A stretch of 64,000 nucleotides of DNA from Durusdinium trenchii (lineage: Eukaryota > Sar > Dinophyceae > Suessiales > Symbiodiniaceae): assembly GCA_963970005.1 (NCBI GenBank), contig CAXAMN010023350.1, positions 281,699-345,698 of the forward strand. The letters are read 5' to 3'. Positions 30,326-40,129 of the stretch are shown one piece after another. The stretch's first letter is position 1. The number at the start of each line of letters is the position of its first letter. The notes beneath the pieces were generated by a model that was not told the DNA's origin, ran no database searches, and saw only the letters and a list, made by a program, of their open reading frames with translations. The translations under genes were made by a program, and so were the position numbers.

Positions 30326-31599
30326 CTTGTTCTACCCTGCGTTAGCTGCAGGGATGCCCTTAACTTATATATATATATATATACTTACATATAGATTTAC
30401 ACACTGCGACTAGGAATCTGTTCTGTTGACAGATGGTGCTGACGTGATGATGAACCTCTTGTGCTTTTTGCCTTTAATAAGCTCTCCTGGTGCCTTACAA
30501 TCTTCACAGTGCCTGTTTCGTGCAATTGAATCCTGTGCTGGTGTTTTCCTTGACTGGGCTGGGCCAAATGAAATATCTCGCCGCAGGCGCGTGTGAGGAA
30601 GGCGAAAGAGCTCGAGGCTTCCCAAGAAGACTCATGAATTCTAACTGAGGCTTATGTTCCCGTACATAGTATATCAACGGAATATATACAGAAAGTATAT
30701 ATATATATGTAGTGATTGAACAACTCCCATACAGTCGTCAAGGAGAAAGAAATCATGGTGCAGCATGCTCGGGCGGAAATTGCTCCACGGGCTCTACATG
30801 AAGCCTAGGATGAGGGTGGAATCAGATAGCACTCAGTAAAGATCCTACAGGGATGGGACAACTACAATGCTTCCTGTGCGGTGTGCAGAGGCAGCGGTAA
30901 GCCGAAGTGGGGGAAAGGTACCAGCGCCGCACCTGGCACAACGGTGCGCACAGTGTGTGTAATCGTGGAACTCACAGTGATTGCATGTTGCCAAGGCCGT
31001 CCTGCTTGGATTGGAGAGCAAACTTGTGAAGCAGGTAGCTTATTTTGCAACTTGTGACAGCCTGACAGCCTCCCCACTGCCCACCCCGCGCTTTCACGCT
31101 CGTGATAGAATTTGATAGAACTGGAGCAGTAAAACTGGATACTGGCTTTTGTTTCTTTACTTTCTCCCACACTTTCTTTCTAACTAGTAACTTGAAGGGG
31201 GCAGTGAAGCGCAGATCTTGTGTGTTCAGGGGCGACGTCCAAGTGACTACTTTGGGCATCAGGGTCGGCATGCACACTGCAATAGTCCATCCCGCGATGC
31301 TGTACCTCGCTATTGCTTAAGATTCTTCTCCCACTCGGGGCAATTGCTTTGAACAAGTTGGCCATGATTTTGGTCGCTTCGGGCGAAGCGGTCGATTTTC
31401 GGGGGATACCAGAAGTCGTGTTTGCTCTGGCTCAAGCTTGATTTTTTTGGGGTGTTGTGTGATGTGGCACAAGCCCTATAGCAGTGAATTTGGGGGCTAC
31501 GCCATTGCACATACTCGTACCAGTGTTTTTGAATCATTGTGACTAGTGTCCGTCAAATAAACTCTGAATTACTGTACTTGTTCAATGGTGTTTCGTCGA
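30326..31599. other. Intergenic DNA upstream of element 1; no supported gene
   Basis: Contains TA microsatellites at about 30364-30383 and 30695-30712. Frames on both strands are short and unrecognised; a 71-codon minus-strand frame at 30410-30625 is basic but lacks any motif. Confidence 0.45.
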
Positions 31600-31707
31600 T
31601 GTTGTTTCACAGTGGTGTACTATATACATGTCTAATTACCACTGACTTTGGCTCAAGGAAAACAGGTGCGGTTGGTGGTTAGTGTCGGCCGTTTACCTGT
31701 AACTACA
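31600..31707 (+). repeat. 5' LTR of element 1 (108 bp)
   Basis: Starts TGTTGTTTCACAG and ends GTAACTACA. It is 108 bp, unusually short for an LTR. It contains CTATATACA followed about 25 bp later by the spliced-leader-like block ACTTTGGCTCAAGG. The copy at 44924-45031 differs only by T to C at position 14 and T to G near position 85. Confidence 0.95.
31647..31657 (+). promoter_or_regulatory. Spliced-leader-like motif in 5' LTR
   Basis: TTTGGCTCAAG equals the last 11 bases of the dinoflagellate spliced leader (which ends CCATTTTGGCTCAAG). It follows a TATATA sequence by about 20-25 bp. The same motif is in the 3' LTR (44971-44981) and in element 2 (46491-46501). Confidence 0.6.
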
Positions 31708-31721
31708 GGTTATCAGCCGTA
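31708..31721 (+). promoter_or_regulatory. Primer-binding site of element 1
   Basis: GGTTATCAGCCGTA follows the LTR directly and is identical at the same place in element 2 (46602-46615). Its reverse complement reads TACGG-CTGATAA-CC, the shape of a tRNA anticodon stem, seven-base loop and first bases of the returning stem. It lacks the TGG expected for a tRNA 3' end, so priming by a cleaved half-tRNA, as in Drosophila copia and Ty5, is likely. Confidence 0.55.
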
Positions 31722-31800
31722 TCGCCATAAGTGCGGTACGTGCTTGACTAGCTAGGGTTCCTTCCACCGTAGGTAGTGCACTGCCTTGGAACCATGGCTG

Positions 31801-33669
31801 ATGGATGTTCCCGAGAGGACCGTTCCCGATCCGGGTATGTGCCGTCGTCACCGGCGACCTAGTTCGCCGGCACTTGATCTTCTTGTTGTTCCGCTGGGCA
31901 TGCTTAGGCCTATTGAGCCTCCATCGTTCAGTGCACAGGGGGACCTGTTGTCCACTGTCGTCGTGCCGTCGCCAACGCATGTTGAGCCATCACCAGTGTT
32001 GAATGTTCAAAACGTTGACGCTAGGCAGATTCATCAACAAGCGCTTTTTGTCAACGAAGATCGTTCGGCTCAGGTAGCTCAAATTGCTGAACTGAGGCAT
32101 CAGGCCATTTTGGCAGAGCAATCACAGCAATTCGTCGATGAAGCTAGGCAATATCGGGATGTCGTGGCCAACCAAGCTAGGGCGGTCATTGAGGAGGCTA
32201 GGGAACAGCATGAGGCTATTGCCAACCAACGACTAAGTGACATGAATCAAGCCCATCAGAATCAACAACTTCATGAACAAAGGGCTTATTTAGATCGGAT
32301 TTCACTCGAAAGACATGCCGTCATTGAGAGTGAACGCGCATCGGCTAGGCAAAGAGAGGATGCCCTCCGGTCAGAACTTGCCGAGCAGAGTCGGATCATC
32401 AAAGAGCTAAGAGAAAGGTTCGACAACGCCTCGGGGAACCGAGTGCCTGTGCCGTCAGTACAGCCACTTGGATCTCAAGGGTCCCCAGCTTTGCCTCCTG
32501 CGAGTCTTCGTGCTCATTTGGAGAAGCCCTGGAACACGGGCGATGACGATCCACATCCATCAGATGCGGATGAAGAAAATGAAAGCAGGTCCGGAAAGGA
32601 CAAAAAGAAAAAGATAAAGGGGAAGAAGAAGGACAAGAGCCCAAAGAGAGGCCGTTCCCGAGAACGCAGAAAGAAGCGCTCTCCTTCCCCATCTCCGTCT
32701 TCATCCAGTTCGTCAAGTGGAGATGATGATTCCAATGGCTCAAGCTCTGAGTCGTCGCGTCTCGCACGCATCATCAGGAAGGAGCTGAAGAAGCAGCAGA
32801 AAAAGTCAAAAGACAGGGACCGTGAGAACAAGGCCGAAGAGGCCGACAAGGTTCTCATTCCCAAATTCCCCACACCTGAAAAGTACAGAGACTGGAAGAT
32901 TAAGGTGAGGGACAATATAGCAGCCGCTTCGGCCAAGCCAGATGATGCAAGAACTTGGGTTGGGAAAGTGTACAATGAATCCCAAACCATTGAGGCACTT
33001 GATGATTCAGAGGGCTTTGCCACCCTCGACGCGAAGCTTCTTGCAAGCCTCACGAATTGCGCTGAGGGGGACCTCGGTCGTCAAATCGCAACCTTCAAGG
33101 AGTTGCGTGCTCGCGAAAAGAAGCCTGTGAAAGGGAGACATTTGCTTCTCCGATTTCGCGAGTACTTCGCTACAAGCATCCGGCACGGCGCCATTTACGG
33201 TCTCGAAGACCTCATGTCGGTCAAAATAGTGAATGATGATCTGAAAGGATTCATCAACCAATGGGACAGTGTGTTAGCGGGCATGAAGAAGGAGCCCGAA
33301 AACAATGTCCTGGAGGCGTATTTTCACTTAGCAGTGAAGCGCTTCAAGCCTCTCGAGCATGATCTTGCCCTGTACGACCGCGCTGCGGAAGGCAGCAGAG
33401 AGAGATCCTATGATTTTCTCATCACCGCGGCTCGGGCATATCTCGAGAGAAAGAGGCTGGAAAAGATGAGGGATGCCACCAAACGCTCCCTCGGCGCCAA
33501 AGATGTTGTTGTGCCAGCGCCAGAGGATAAGAAAGGTGCGTGCTTTGATTACCAAAAGACTGGAAAATGCAAGCGCGGATCTTCATTTCCTTGCACGAAA
33601 AGGGCCGCGAGAAAAGCAAACGAAAGGGAAAGGGTAAGGATCGCAGTCAGTCTCGAGCAAGGTCGCTGA
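31801..33669 (+). pseudogene. Copia element 1 gag, N-terminal and central part
   Basis: The first in-frame ATG is at 31801 (MDVPERTVPDPGM). About residues 75-215 form a long Gln/Glu/Ala/Arg coiled coil (VDEARQYRDVVANQARAVIE). Then come a basic Lys/Arg/Ser tract, a poly-Ser run, and a helical gag-like domain (KFPTPEKYRDWKIKVRDNI to INQWDSVLAGMKKEPEN) matching the same region of element 2. Near the end ACFDYQKTGKCKRG starts a CCCH finger, but the frame is then lost by a one-base shift near 33585 and closes in unrelated Arg-rich sequence. An alternative ATG at 31794, in another frame, gives only a short peptide. Confidence 0.7.
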
Positions 33670-34370
33670 CTCCAGGATCTCGGAAGGAGACTTGCAAATT
33701 CTGGAAAGCAGGACATTGTCATCGAGGGAAAGATTGCGCATTCCAACACCCTGAGAAAACTGCCCCCGCAAAGAAAGAGGACAGAAAGAAGAAGAAGAAG
33801 AAGAAGAAGAAGAAGAAGAAGAAGAAGAAAGAGAAGAAACCTCGCAAGCGAAGCAGTTCGCGAGGGTCGTCAGGCTCCGACAACTCAACTGGCTCTGAGA
33901 GCCAGCGGAGAAAAGGTGGAAAGTCTTCTTCTTCTAATGCGCCGGCGGCGGTCTGCCTCCTACGCGCTGTGGTCATGGCCGCAGTGGTCTCTCAGGGATC
34001 CTCCGTCCTCATCACACGCCCGCTGGGAAGCGTGGCCATGCCGGTCCTTTCCGCGTCAAACGCTATGTGCACCGATTTTGACAACACAGAAAACATTGTT
34101 TTGTTAGACAGCAAGTCCGTTTTGACGATCAACCGAATGTTTTTAGTCATGCTGTTGAGTCTTCTTCCAGTTGGAGATCTGTTCAACCCCGAAGTAAGAA
34201 GAAAGGGAGAAGTTTCACACCAGATCGCCCTGAATATGTTGAAGCCGTTCGAGTCGCCACTGAAGATGCTTCCATTGCGGCCTCGCATCTGCAGAACGCT
34301 GTCAGGAATGAGCTTTTGTCCTTGCCGGCAGAATGTTCGTACCTATGCAACTCTGACATTGGTTGTGTAA
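33567..34370 (+). pseudogene. Copia element 1 gag C-terminus with CCCH finger
   Basis: This frame continues gag after the shift near 33585. It encodes a basic linker and a complete CCCH finger TCKFWKAGHCHRGKDCAFQH (spacing C-x7-C-x5-C-x3-H), then a poly-Lys run from an AAG repeat and a Ser/Gly/Arg tail to about residue 125. Beyond that the frame is no longer gag-like. CCCH fingers in place of the usual CCHC knuckle presumably bind element RNA. Element 2 has the same arrangement. Confidence 0.65.
33781..33838 (+). repeat. AAG microsatellite inside gag
   Basis: A run of about 16 AAG triplets encodes poly-Lys in the gag frame. Length variation here would keep the frame. Confidence 0.9.
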
Positions 34371-34893
34371 AGTGTTTTGGTAAGAGGTCGTCGCCGTCAG
34401 TGCCTGCCACTGAGATCGCATGGATAGCTGACACTGGTAGTGCTCACGATCTTGTGTCTAGGCACATGCTTCATACAGGTGAGGTGTCACAGTCTCCCAT
34501 TCCGGTGAGTCTTCTTACTGCCAACGGAGTTTTCCAAGCAACCGATCAAGCCAGAGTCAATGTTCCCATTTTGGGTGATGACATCAATCCGTACGTCCTT
34601 TCGATGACAGTCCAGCTGTCGTGTCTGTGGGACAACACTGCATCGATGCCGGATGGAGCTTCCACTGGCCCGCTTATAGCAGGCCATACTTCAAGAAACC
34701 AGATGGGACAAAGGTTAAACTTGAAGTAGATGATTATGTTCCATATCTGCCATCAACAACTGGTGTTGCGATGTCCGCCATAGGTCAACCCTATGGTACA
34801 AGCCAACGGTCGGGGGGACCACGACCCATGATTCCTCTGCCCGCTTCACCGGCTGAAGAGCGATCGAAGTCTACGACGACGATGAGAAATTGA
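34316..34893 (+). pseudogene. Copia element 1 aspartic protease, frameshifted
   Basis: The frame from 34316 contains AWIADTGSAHDLVSRHML with the DTG active-site motif, followed by PVSLLTANGVFQATDQARVN. Near 34600 the homologous reading moves to the next frame (34621-34893): VGQHCIDAGWSFHWPAYSRP and VKLEVDDYVPYLPS, which parallels VGKKCMEEGYTFIWPACGNP in element 2. The protease would process the polyprotein; this copy is broken by the shift. Confidence 0.7.
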
Positions 34894-34985
34894 TTGGTGA
34901 GGATCCTGGCGAAGAGGAGCCTGAACCAGTGGATGAAAGGTAGGGCGGATCCACTCAAGTCGAAGCGGATCAATTTGGACAACAT

Positions 34986-35348
34986 TTGACTGCCGACCAT
35001 CTGGTTATCCGTGACGATGAGGAAATGGATATAGATGGGGCACGCGTTGCTTTGGTCGTGAAGGATGTAGCTACCGACTTCAGGTATGTCTACCCGGCCG
35101 CACGACGATCGACGCGTGAATGCATCGCAGCCTTCAAACATTTCATTCGATCCACTGATGAGGTTGGAGTGTTTTACTCTGACAACTCACCAGAACTCAT
35201 CGCTACTGCTGACAGATTGGGGTGGAGGCATCAAACCAGCTTTGGATATGTTTCCAAGACAAACGCCATGGCTGAAAGGTCTATTAGGTCCGTTATCGAC
35301 GGGACAAGAGTAAACCTGGAACAAGCTGGTCTTCACCATCAATATTGA
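34986..35348 (+). pseudogene. Copia element 1 integrase core, truncated
   Basis: Contains ALVVKDVATDFRYVYPAARR (first Asp), VGVFYSDNSPELIATADRLG (second Asp) and TNAMAERSIRSVIDGTRV (Glu), the D,D,E core of a copia integrase. The HHCC zinc-binding segment present in element 2 (HLLTHRYKNPYCESC) is absent here: protease-proximal sequence passes straight into the core, implying deletion of about 100 codons. A TAG also interrupts the lead-in near 34940. Confidence 0.7.
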
Positions 35349-35737
35349 AGTTTAAAGGCCCTTTGGTTCCCTTTGGGTTGAGGATTGACTACTGGATCGG
35401 CCCCAAGAGCAAGGCCAAATCCTCTCTCAGGTTCGAGCCGACGTCAAACCCTGGAATCTTTTTGGGGTATGCCGTTCAGTCCAACTTCGTGTGGAGAAAG
35501 GAGTTCATGGTCCTCCCGTTGAAGGATGTGATGGAGTCAGACTTCAGTGCAGAGATCCAGCCATTGAGAGTCCATCAGATCGCTGTTCCCAACATCGGGT
35601 TACACTTTGCGTGTAAAGGCAGGTACAACATGATTAGAGAAGGGTTGTACCGGGCATCACCATTTCAAGCAATCCACCATCGATCGATGATGTTAGAGCT
35701 GCGAATATCGAAGAACTTGTTGATCAGGAGGTTTTGA
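35345..35737 (+). pseudogene. Copia element 1 integrase C-terminal region
   Basis: VPFGLRIDYWIGPKSKAKSS, EPTSNPGIFLGYAVQSNFVW and RKEFMVLPL match the post-core region of copia integrases and of element 2 (IPFGAKVFFMPSSQGRIEQK, GIPGIFAGYEIKPGMNWSR). Sequence corresponding to the end of the integrase core is missing between this frame and the previous one. Downstream of about residue 75 the frame loses similarity. Confidence 0.6.
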
Positions 35738-36200
35738 AACATGCTGTTGATCAAGAGTATGAACCAGATGAACCACCTATACTTCCCGAAGCGCTTGTCG
35801 ACGATGCTCCTGTCGTTGCTTGAGGTTATAGATCCTGTCACGGATGAAAAAACCTTAATTCCCAAAACCGATTCATCGTACTATGACGCCGGAGGTTACA
35901 AGGCAAGGAAGTACAAAGGTTCGTCGAAACCACCTGACTGTGGAAAACCGCTTCTAAAGCGGAAAGGAAGAAGGCCATTGAAAAGTACGAGCTTGAAGAG
36001 GCTCGGAAACGCCTTCTAGCTAAGAGGAGCAAGCATAAAGCAGCCGTGGCAGAGATTGATGGCAAATTGCGACATTACAATAGTGGTGATGTCCCCGCTG
36101 AGACGAAAATGGACGCCGTCTGGGAGGGTGTGCCCATGATGCCGGTTGAACATGAAGAAAAGCAGCGTGAACGTAGAGAGAAAGGAATACTGTATGAGCC

Positions 36201-36780
36201 ATGGTTAAATGCCCTTGTGGCGAGGCCTGTAGGCCGAAGGAAATCCGCAACACCCCAGATGCTCAAGGTTCCTTGGATGTTGAGTGGGTGAAGCTGGAGT
36301 CCAAGCCCGCTTGGCTTTATGATAAGGTATGCGAATGGGATGACGTGTCATCTGAAACGGTTCGTGCCAATGCCAAGGTCCATGTAGGCAGCATTTTCGA
36401 ACTCTGTGTTGAGAAAGGCAGTGAGCTTCCGAAAGAAAACCCCCTTAGGAAGTAGAAAGGTCGGACAGTGTTCCAGGGGAACAAAGTCAAGGACGAGTCC
36501 GACATGGTTGCCCTCTTCTCAGAGCTAGGGTCAGCGCCAGCCAACATGGAGGCGGGAAAAGCCCTTGACTGCTACGGCAAAGGGTTGGGATCTTATCGGT
36601 ACACACATTGACATGGATACTCCTGAAGATGTAGGGAGGCACCTTGGTTGTGACCATGTAGTGTCGCACAACATCAAGCTGTCCGTTGAAGATCACCCAT
36701 TCGCGCATGTGTTGGACCACAAGATCGAAGATCCCGCTAGTAAGCCAGCGGCCCCCGTTCGCCGAACGCAGGATTACTAG
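36201..36780 (+). pseudogene. Copia element 1 RT remnant lacking catalytic core
   Basis: From 36201 the frame gives VEWVKLESKPAWLYDKVCEW, AKVHVGSIFELCVEKGSELP and, after a stop near 36453, a fragment GNKVKDESDMVALFSELGSAP that matches the RT fingers region. Right after this, from about 36575, comes GWDLIGTHIDMDTPEDVGRH, which lies after the YVDD box in copia RTs. Motifs A, B and C are therefore missing between about 36555 and 36575, a clean internal deletion. The copy cannot encode an active RT. Confidence 0.65.
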
Positions 36781-37130
36781 ACTCACTTCCCTGAGCATGG
36801 AACGTTTGTTCATCACCATGTCCAACCCCGTCGACGCTTTGAAATCAGGCCTGCAGGCGTTGCCGGATTGTTTGACCCCGGTGATTTGAGATACACAGAA
36901 TACGTCCCACGCACGGAGGGATCCATGCGTGCCTCACATGTTTGGCACGACGCAAAAGTTGACCGGCAACAGGGATTGCCTTTTTGGTGGACAGGGGAGA
37001 CCTACTCATTTCCGACCCCAAGATGGCCATTGCAGCTGTCAAGAAAATAAGGGACAAGAGTCAGGCCAAGAAGGCCGCCCGTGCCCAAGGAAGGATTCAC
37101 GTTTTTGGATCAACTTGAAGAAGATCAGGG

Positions 37131-38330
37131 TTGCGCGAACAAACCTGTGACACGGGTAGAATACGACATGAGGGTCTTGTCGATCACCCCGTGAAATTCA
37201 AGACAATCAGCACCCCTTTTCACGATGACAAAATCGCTCGACCCATAGGTGATGAGGCTGAACGCCGGGGGGAACTCCAGGCCATTGCGAGTAGAGTCTT
37301 AATGAAGGTGTTGTTCGCTGCACGCATGGCGCGTTTCGACTTACTTCGAGCGACTCAGGGTCTCGCTAGCCGTGTCACCAAGTGGTAAACGAGTGTGATG
37401 TTGCATTACATAGATTGATGTGCTATATCCACTCTACAGTCGATGCCGTCCTGTCAGGTTTTATTGGAGACGACCCCCAACATTGTAAACTGTGGTTGTT
37501 TGCCGACAGTGGCCATGCCGGGGAGCATGATAGTCGTTCAACTTCAGGTTGCATTTTGGCCATGGTAGGTCCCAACACCTACTTCCCCCTTACTACATTT
37601 TCGAAAAAGCAGACGGCCACAGCCATGAGCTCGACGGAAGCGGAAGTCATTGCCGCTAACCTGTCGATTCGCGCAGTTGGTCTTCCTTCCTCCTGTCTTT
37701 GGCAAGTCATACGGCAGGCGGGGGGAGTCACAAATGCCAACTTGCAAAGCTCGGCCGTGGGGACACGTGCCCGAAATGCGAAGAAAGATGCTTGGGAGTT
37801 CGATCCATTGAGAGATCAGGTCATTAGACGCCATGTTCCTTTTTGACCCGAGAGAATGTGACGATTGCCCAGTCGATCACAAGTTTCTGCCGCCCAAAGG
37901 ATCACGATTGCACAGTTTAAGGATGGAACCTTCGATGCAGATGTGAGCTGGGATTGGTCCAGCAGGGACGGGCAGAGGGTTAGGGGGAATGGACGGGGAT
38001 GACAGTCTTTCGAATACCTGGTCCAAATGAAATCGACTATGGTGTTCATGCTATGTAGGTCAGGGTCGTGAAGGTTCCATGGACATATACCTTATTGGTA
38101 AGGGAGGTTTCGAAGTGGTGTTTCTGGAAGACAATCAGGCGACCATAAGAATCCTTGAATCAGGTAGGTCACCTGCTTTTAGACACGCCGACAAAACCCA
38201 GCGACTGAACCTTGCATGGTTAGCGGAACAGTTCCAGCGGAAGCATTTCACTCTTGTTTATGTACCATCCCTTCTTCAAGCTGCTGACATCTTCACCAAA
38301 CCATTCACGAGTGCTGAGAAGTGGAATCAA
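37131..38330 (+). pseudogene. Copia element 1 RNase H with internal insertion
   Basis: 37131-37388 ends with ASRVLMKVLFAARMARFDLL, the RT/RNase H connection. 37382-37846 has ALHRLMCYIHSTVDAVLSGF, LWLFADSGHAGEHDSRSTSG (first Asp) and ATAMSSTEAEVIAANLSIRA (Glu). After about 350 bp of sequence without a consistent frame, 38079 onward gives GGFEVVFLEDNQATIRILES (Asp) and FTLVYVPSLLQAADIFTKPF, the end of a copia RNase H. The RNase H is thus interrupted between its Glu and third Asp. Confidence 0.65.
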
Positions 38331-38429
38331 TTGCTCAAGCTGTTAGGTTTGCACGCCGCTTCAGTCAAACCGGCAGGTGCGCAAAAGATTGATGCACCTC
38401 ACCCGGGGGGACCCGTGGCCGCAGCAACG

Positions 38430-39116
38430 CCTGGCACTCATGACAGAGTACTGCTTGAGGTTTGTTGTAGCTCTGATTCCAAACTCGGTGATGTTTCGCG
38501 TAAAGCCGCCTCAGGCTGCATGGTGATTCGTGTCACGAAAGAAGATGATGTATTAGACCCACAAACTCGGAAACGTATCGTCAGACAAGTTTTGTCCTGT
38601 GTCCGTGAGCTTCCTAAAGGTAGAAGACTACTTGTGTGGGCCAGTCTGCCATGCACTGGCGGTACTCCCTGGATACACGTGAACAAAACGATACCGTCTG
38701 CAGCCATCAAAGTTGATGAACACCAACGCGAGTTCAGAAAACTATGGAACGCCTTGGTAGACCTCGTTAACTCACTTCGCGCTGCAACTCCGTACATCGC
38801 CATTGAATGGCCTAAGAATTGTGTGTACTGGAAACTCGAGCATGTCTTGTCTTTTTGTCAGCGATTCTCGATGGAACAGGTCACCTTGGACGGATGCATG
38901 GTCGGTGTTGTTGATGTACACGGGATCCCAATTAGGAAGCCATGGAAGACCAATACGAATTTAGAGCCAATTATCAAGTCGTTTAACAACAAGCAATGCG
39001 ATGAGAGTCATGAGCACGCTGAGGGTCGTGGTGAGTCATTGAAACGTACGGAAACTTACACTTTCCAAATGACGGACATGATTCACCGAGCCTTTGGCGT
39101 TGCCGTGAACAATTGA
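38430..39116 (+). CDS. Methyltransferase-like cargo domain of element 1
   Basis: The C-terminal two thirds of a 345-codon frame (38079-39116), fused to the end of RNase H. It reads RVLLEVCCSSDSKLGDVSRK, CMVIRVTKEDDVLD, LLVWASLPCTGGTPWIHVNK (Cys at residue 192 of the frame), YIAIEWPKNCVYWKLEHVL (Glu at residue 243), LDGCMVGVVDVHGIPIRKPW. Pattern and order (first strand, acidic second strand, P-C, E-W-P) resemble a Rossmann-fold methyltransferase with a C5-type Pro-Cys loop. The same set of motifs occurs in element 2. Enzymatic activity is not established. Confidence 0.6.
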   Translation, partial: PGTHDRVLLEVCCSSDSKLGDVSRKAASGCMVIRVTKEDDVLDPQTRKRIVRQVLSCVRELPKGRRLLVWASLPCTGGTPWIHVNKTIPSAAIKVDEHQREFRKLWNALVDLVNSLRAATPYIAIEWPKNCVYWKLEHVLSFCQRFSMEQVTLDGCMVGVVDVHGIPIRKPWKTNTNLEPIIKSFNNKQCDESHEHAEGRGESLKRTETYTFQMTDMIHRAFGVAVNN

Positions 39117-39184
39117 CTCAACCTCGCGACCGGGAACGATCTGCCGCACGATTGTGACTTCCAATCTCGATTTGATTCATCGCC

Positions 39185-40044
39185 ATGTCTTTCATGGGCT
39201 GTGAAACCGATGCCGTCGACTTCTTCCTGAATCACCCAGGAATGTATGTCGCGCCCTCTTCGCTTCCTACTGAGGCGGGCAATGACGGAAATTGGAAGGA
39301 TCTACTGAAGCGAACTGCGGTGCTCGCTCATTTGGTTGAGTCGATGCATGACGGGAGGGCCCACTTGGATGCCACTTGTGGTGCCGACCCGTTTGATGCC
39401 TGCGCTAAGTCTCTTGGGAGGATTGACAAAGCGCATCGCGAGTTTTTGGAATGCAACCCGGCTCGCATTATGACTCAGCTACCTTGCCCGGGGGGACCCG
39501 TGGTCGACTTCATCATTGCCGGCGATTCTTCAATGGCTTTGGTCGATGAGAGCACGGATGCCGACGGCAAGCCTGTGCGCGTGAAGCGCAATGTGGGTGA
39601 GTATCTCAAAGAAGCAGGGCCAACGCTTCTTACTGGTCGTGCTGGCAGTGTGCAGTACAGCCTTCATTGGGGAAAAGGACTTGAGCCCATCATCGATGGC
39701 ATTGAGTTCTGCCTCAACAACAGCCGTCGTCGCACACAGGGAGCGTCATCTCCTACGCGGGGAATGACGTGTATGGGAACCATGGGTTCGTTGGTAACCC
39801 ATGGGTTGACACGAATGTGTTGCATCGCAATCCGGCCAAGCAACGAGCAGCTTACGAATGGCAGGCCGAGTTGGCCCAAAAGCATGCGCAACAGCTTCGT
39901 CGCCTTGCTGACCTCCGTCAGCGAAAGGACGTTGCAGCCATTGTTGTGGTGTGCTATATTGCGACTCCCAGAGCTATGGATTGCCCGAGGAGTTCGCCCG
40001 GCAGATGTGTCAGACTGCCGAGGTCTTCACGAAGTTGGGAGTGA
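39185..40044 (+). pseudogene. SGNH-hydrolase-like segment of element 1
   Basis: An ATG at 39185 opens a frame with a helical N-terminal part and then VVDFIIAGDSSMALVDEST, a G-D-S block I, and LLTGRAGSVQYSLHWGKGLE. Near 39720-39750 the reading shifts one frame to GSVISYAGNDVYGNHGFVG, a G-x-N-D block III, followed by a helical AYEWQAELAQKHAQQLRRL and a strand VAAIVVV. GDS plus GxND in this spacing suggest an SGNH-type esterase/hydrolase. The catalytic His block was not identified; downstream sequence is disrupted. Confidence 0.4.
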
Positions 40045-40129
40045 CCACTTCTTCGTAAAGTATTTTGCCATCCCCATCCCCATTTCCACTACGAAATGGG
40101 TGGCCTTAAGGCCCATATAAAATGGTTGG

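Noticed and set aside
31708..31721. Standard primer site for the 3' end of initiator Met tRNA
   Set aside because: The block lacks the TGG start required to pair with a tRNA CCA end and instead matches an anticodon-arm shape.
32514..33053. A 179-codon minus-strand frame rich in Ser, Phe and Leu
   Set aside because: It is the complement of the Lys/Ser-rich gag region of element 1 and carries no motif.
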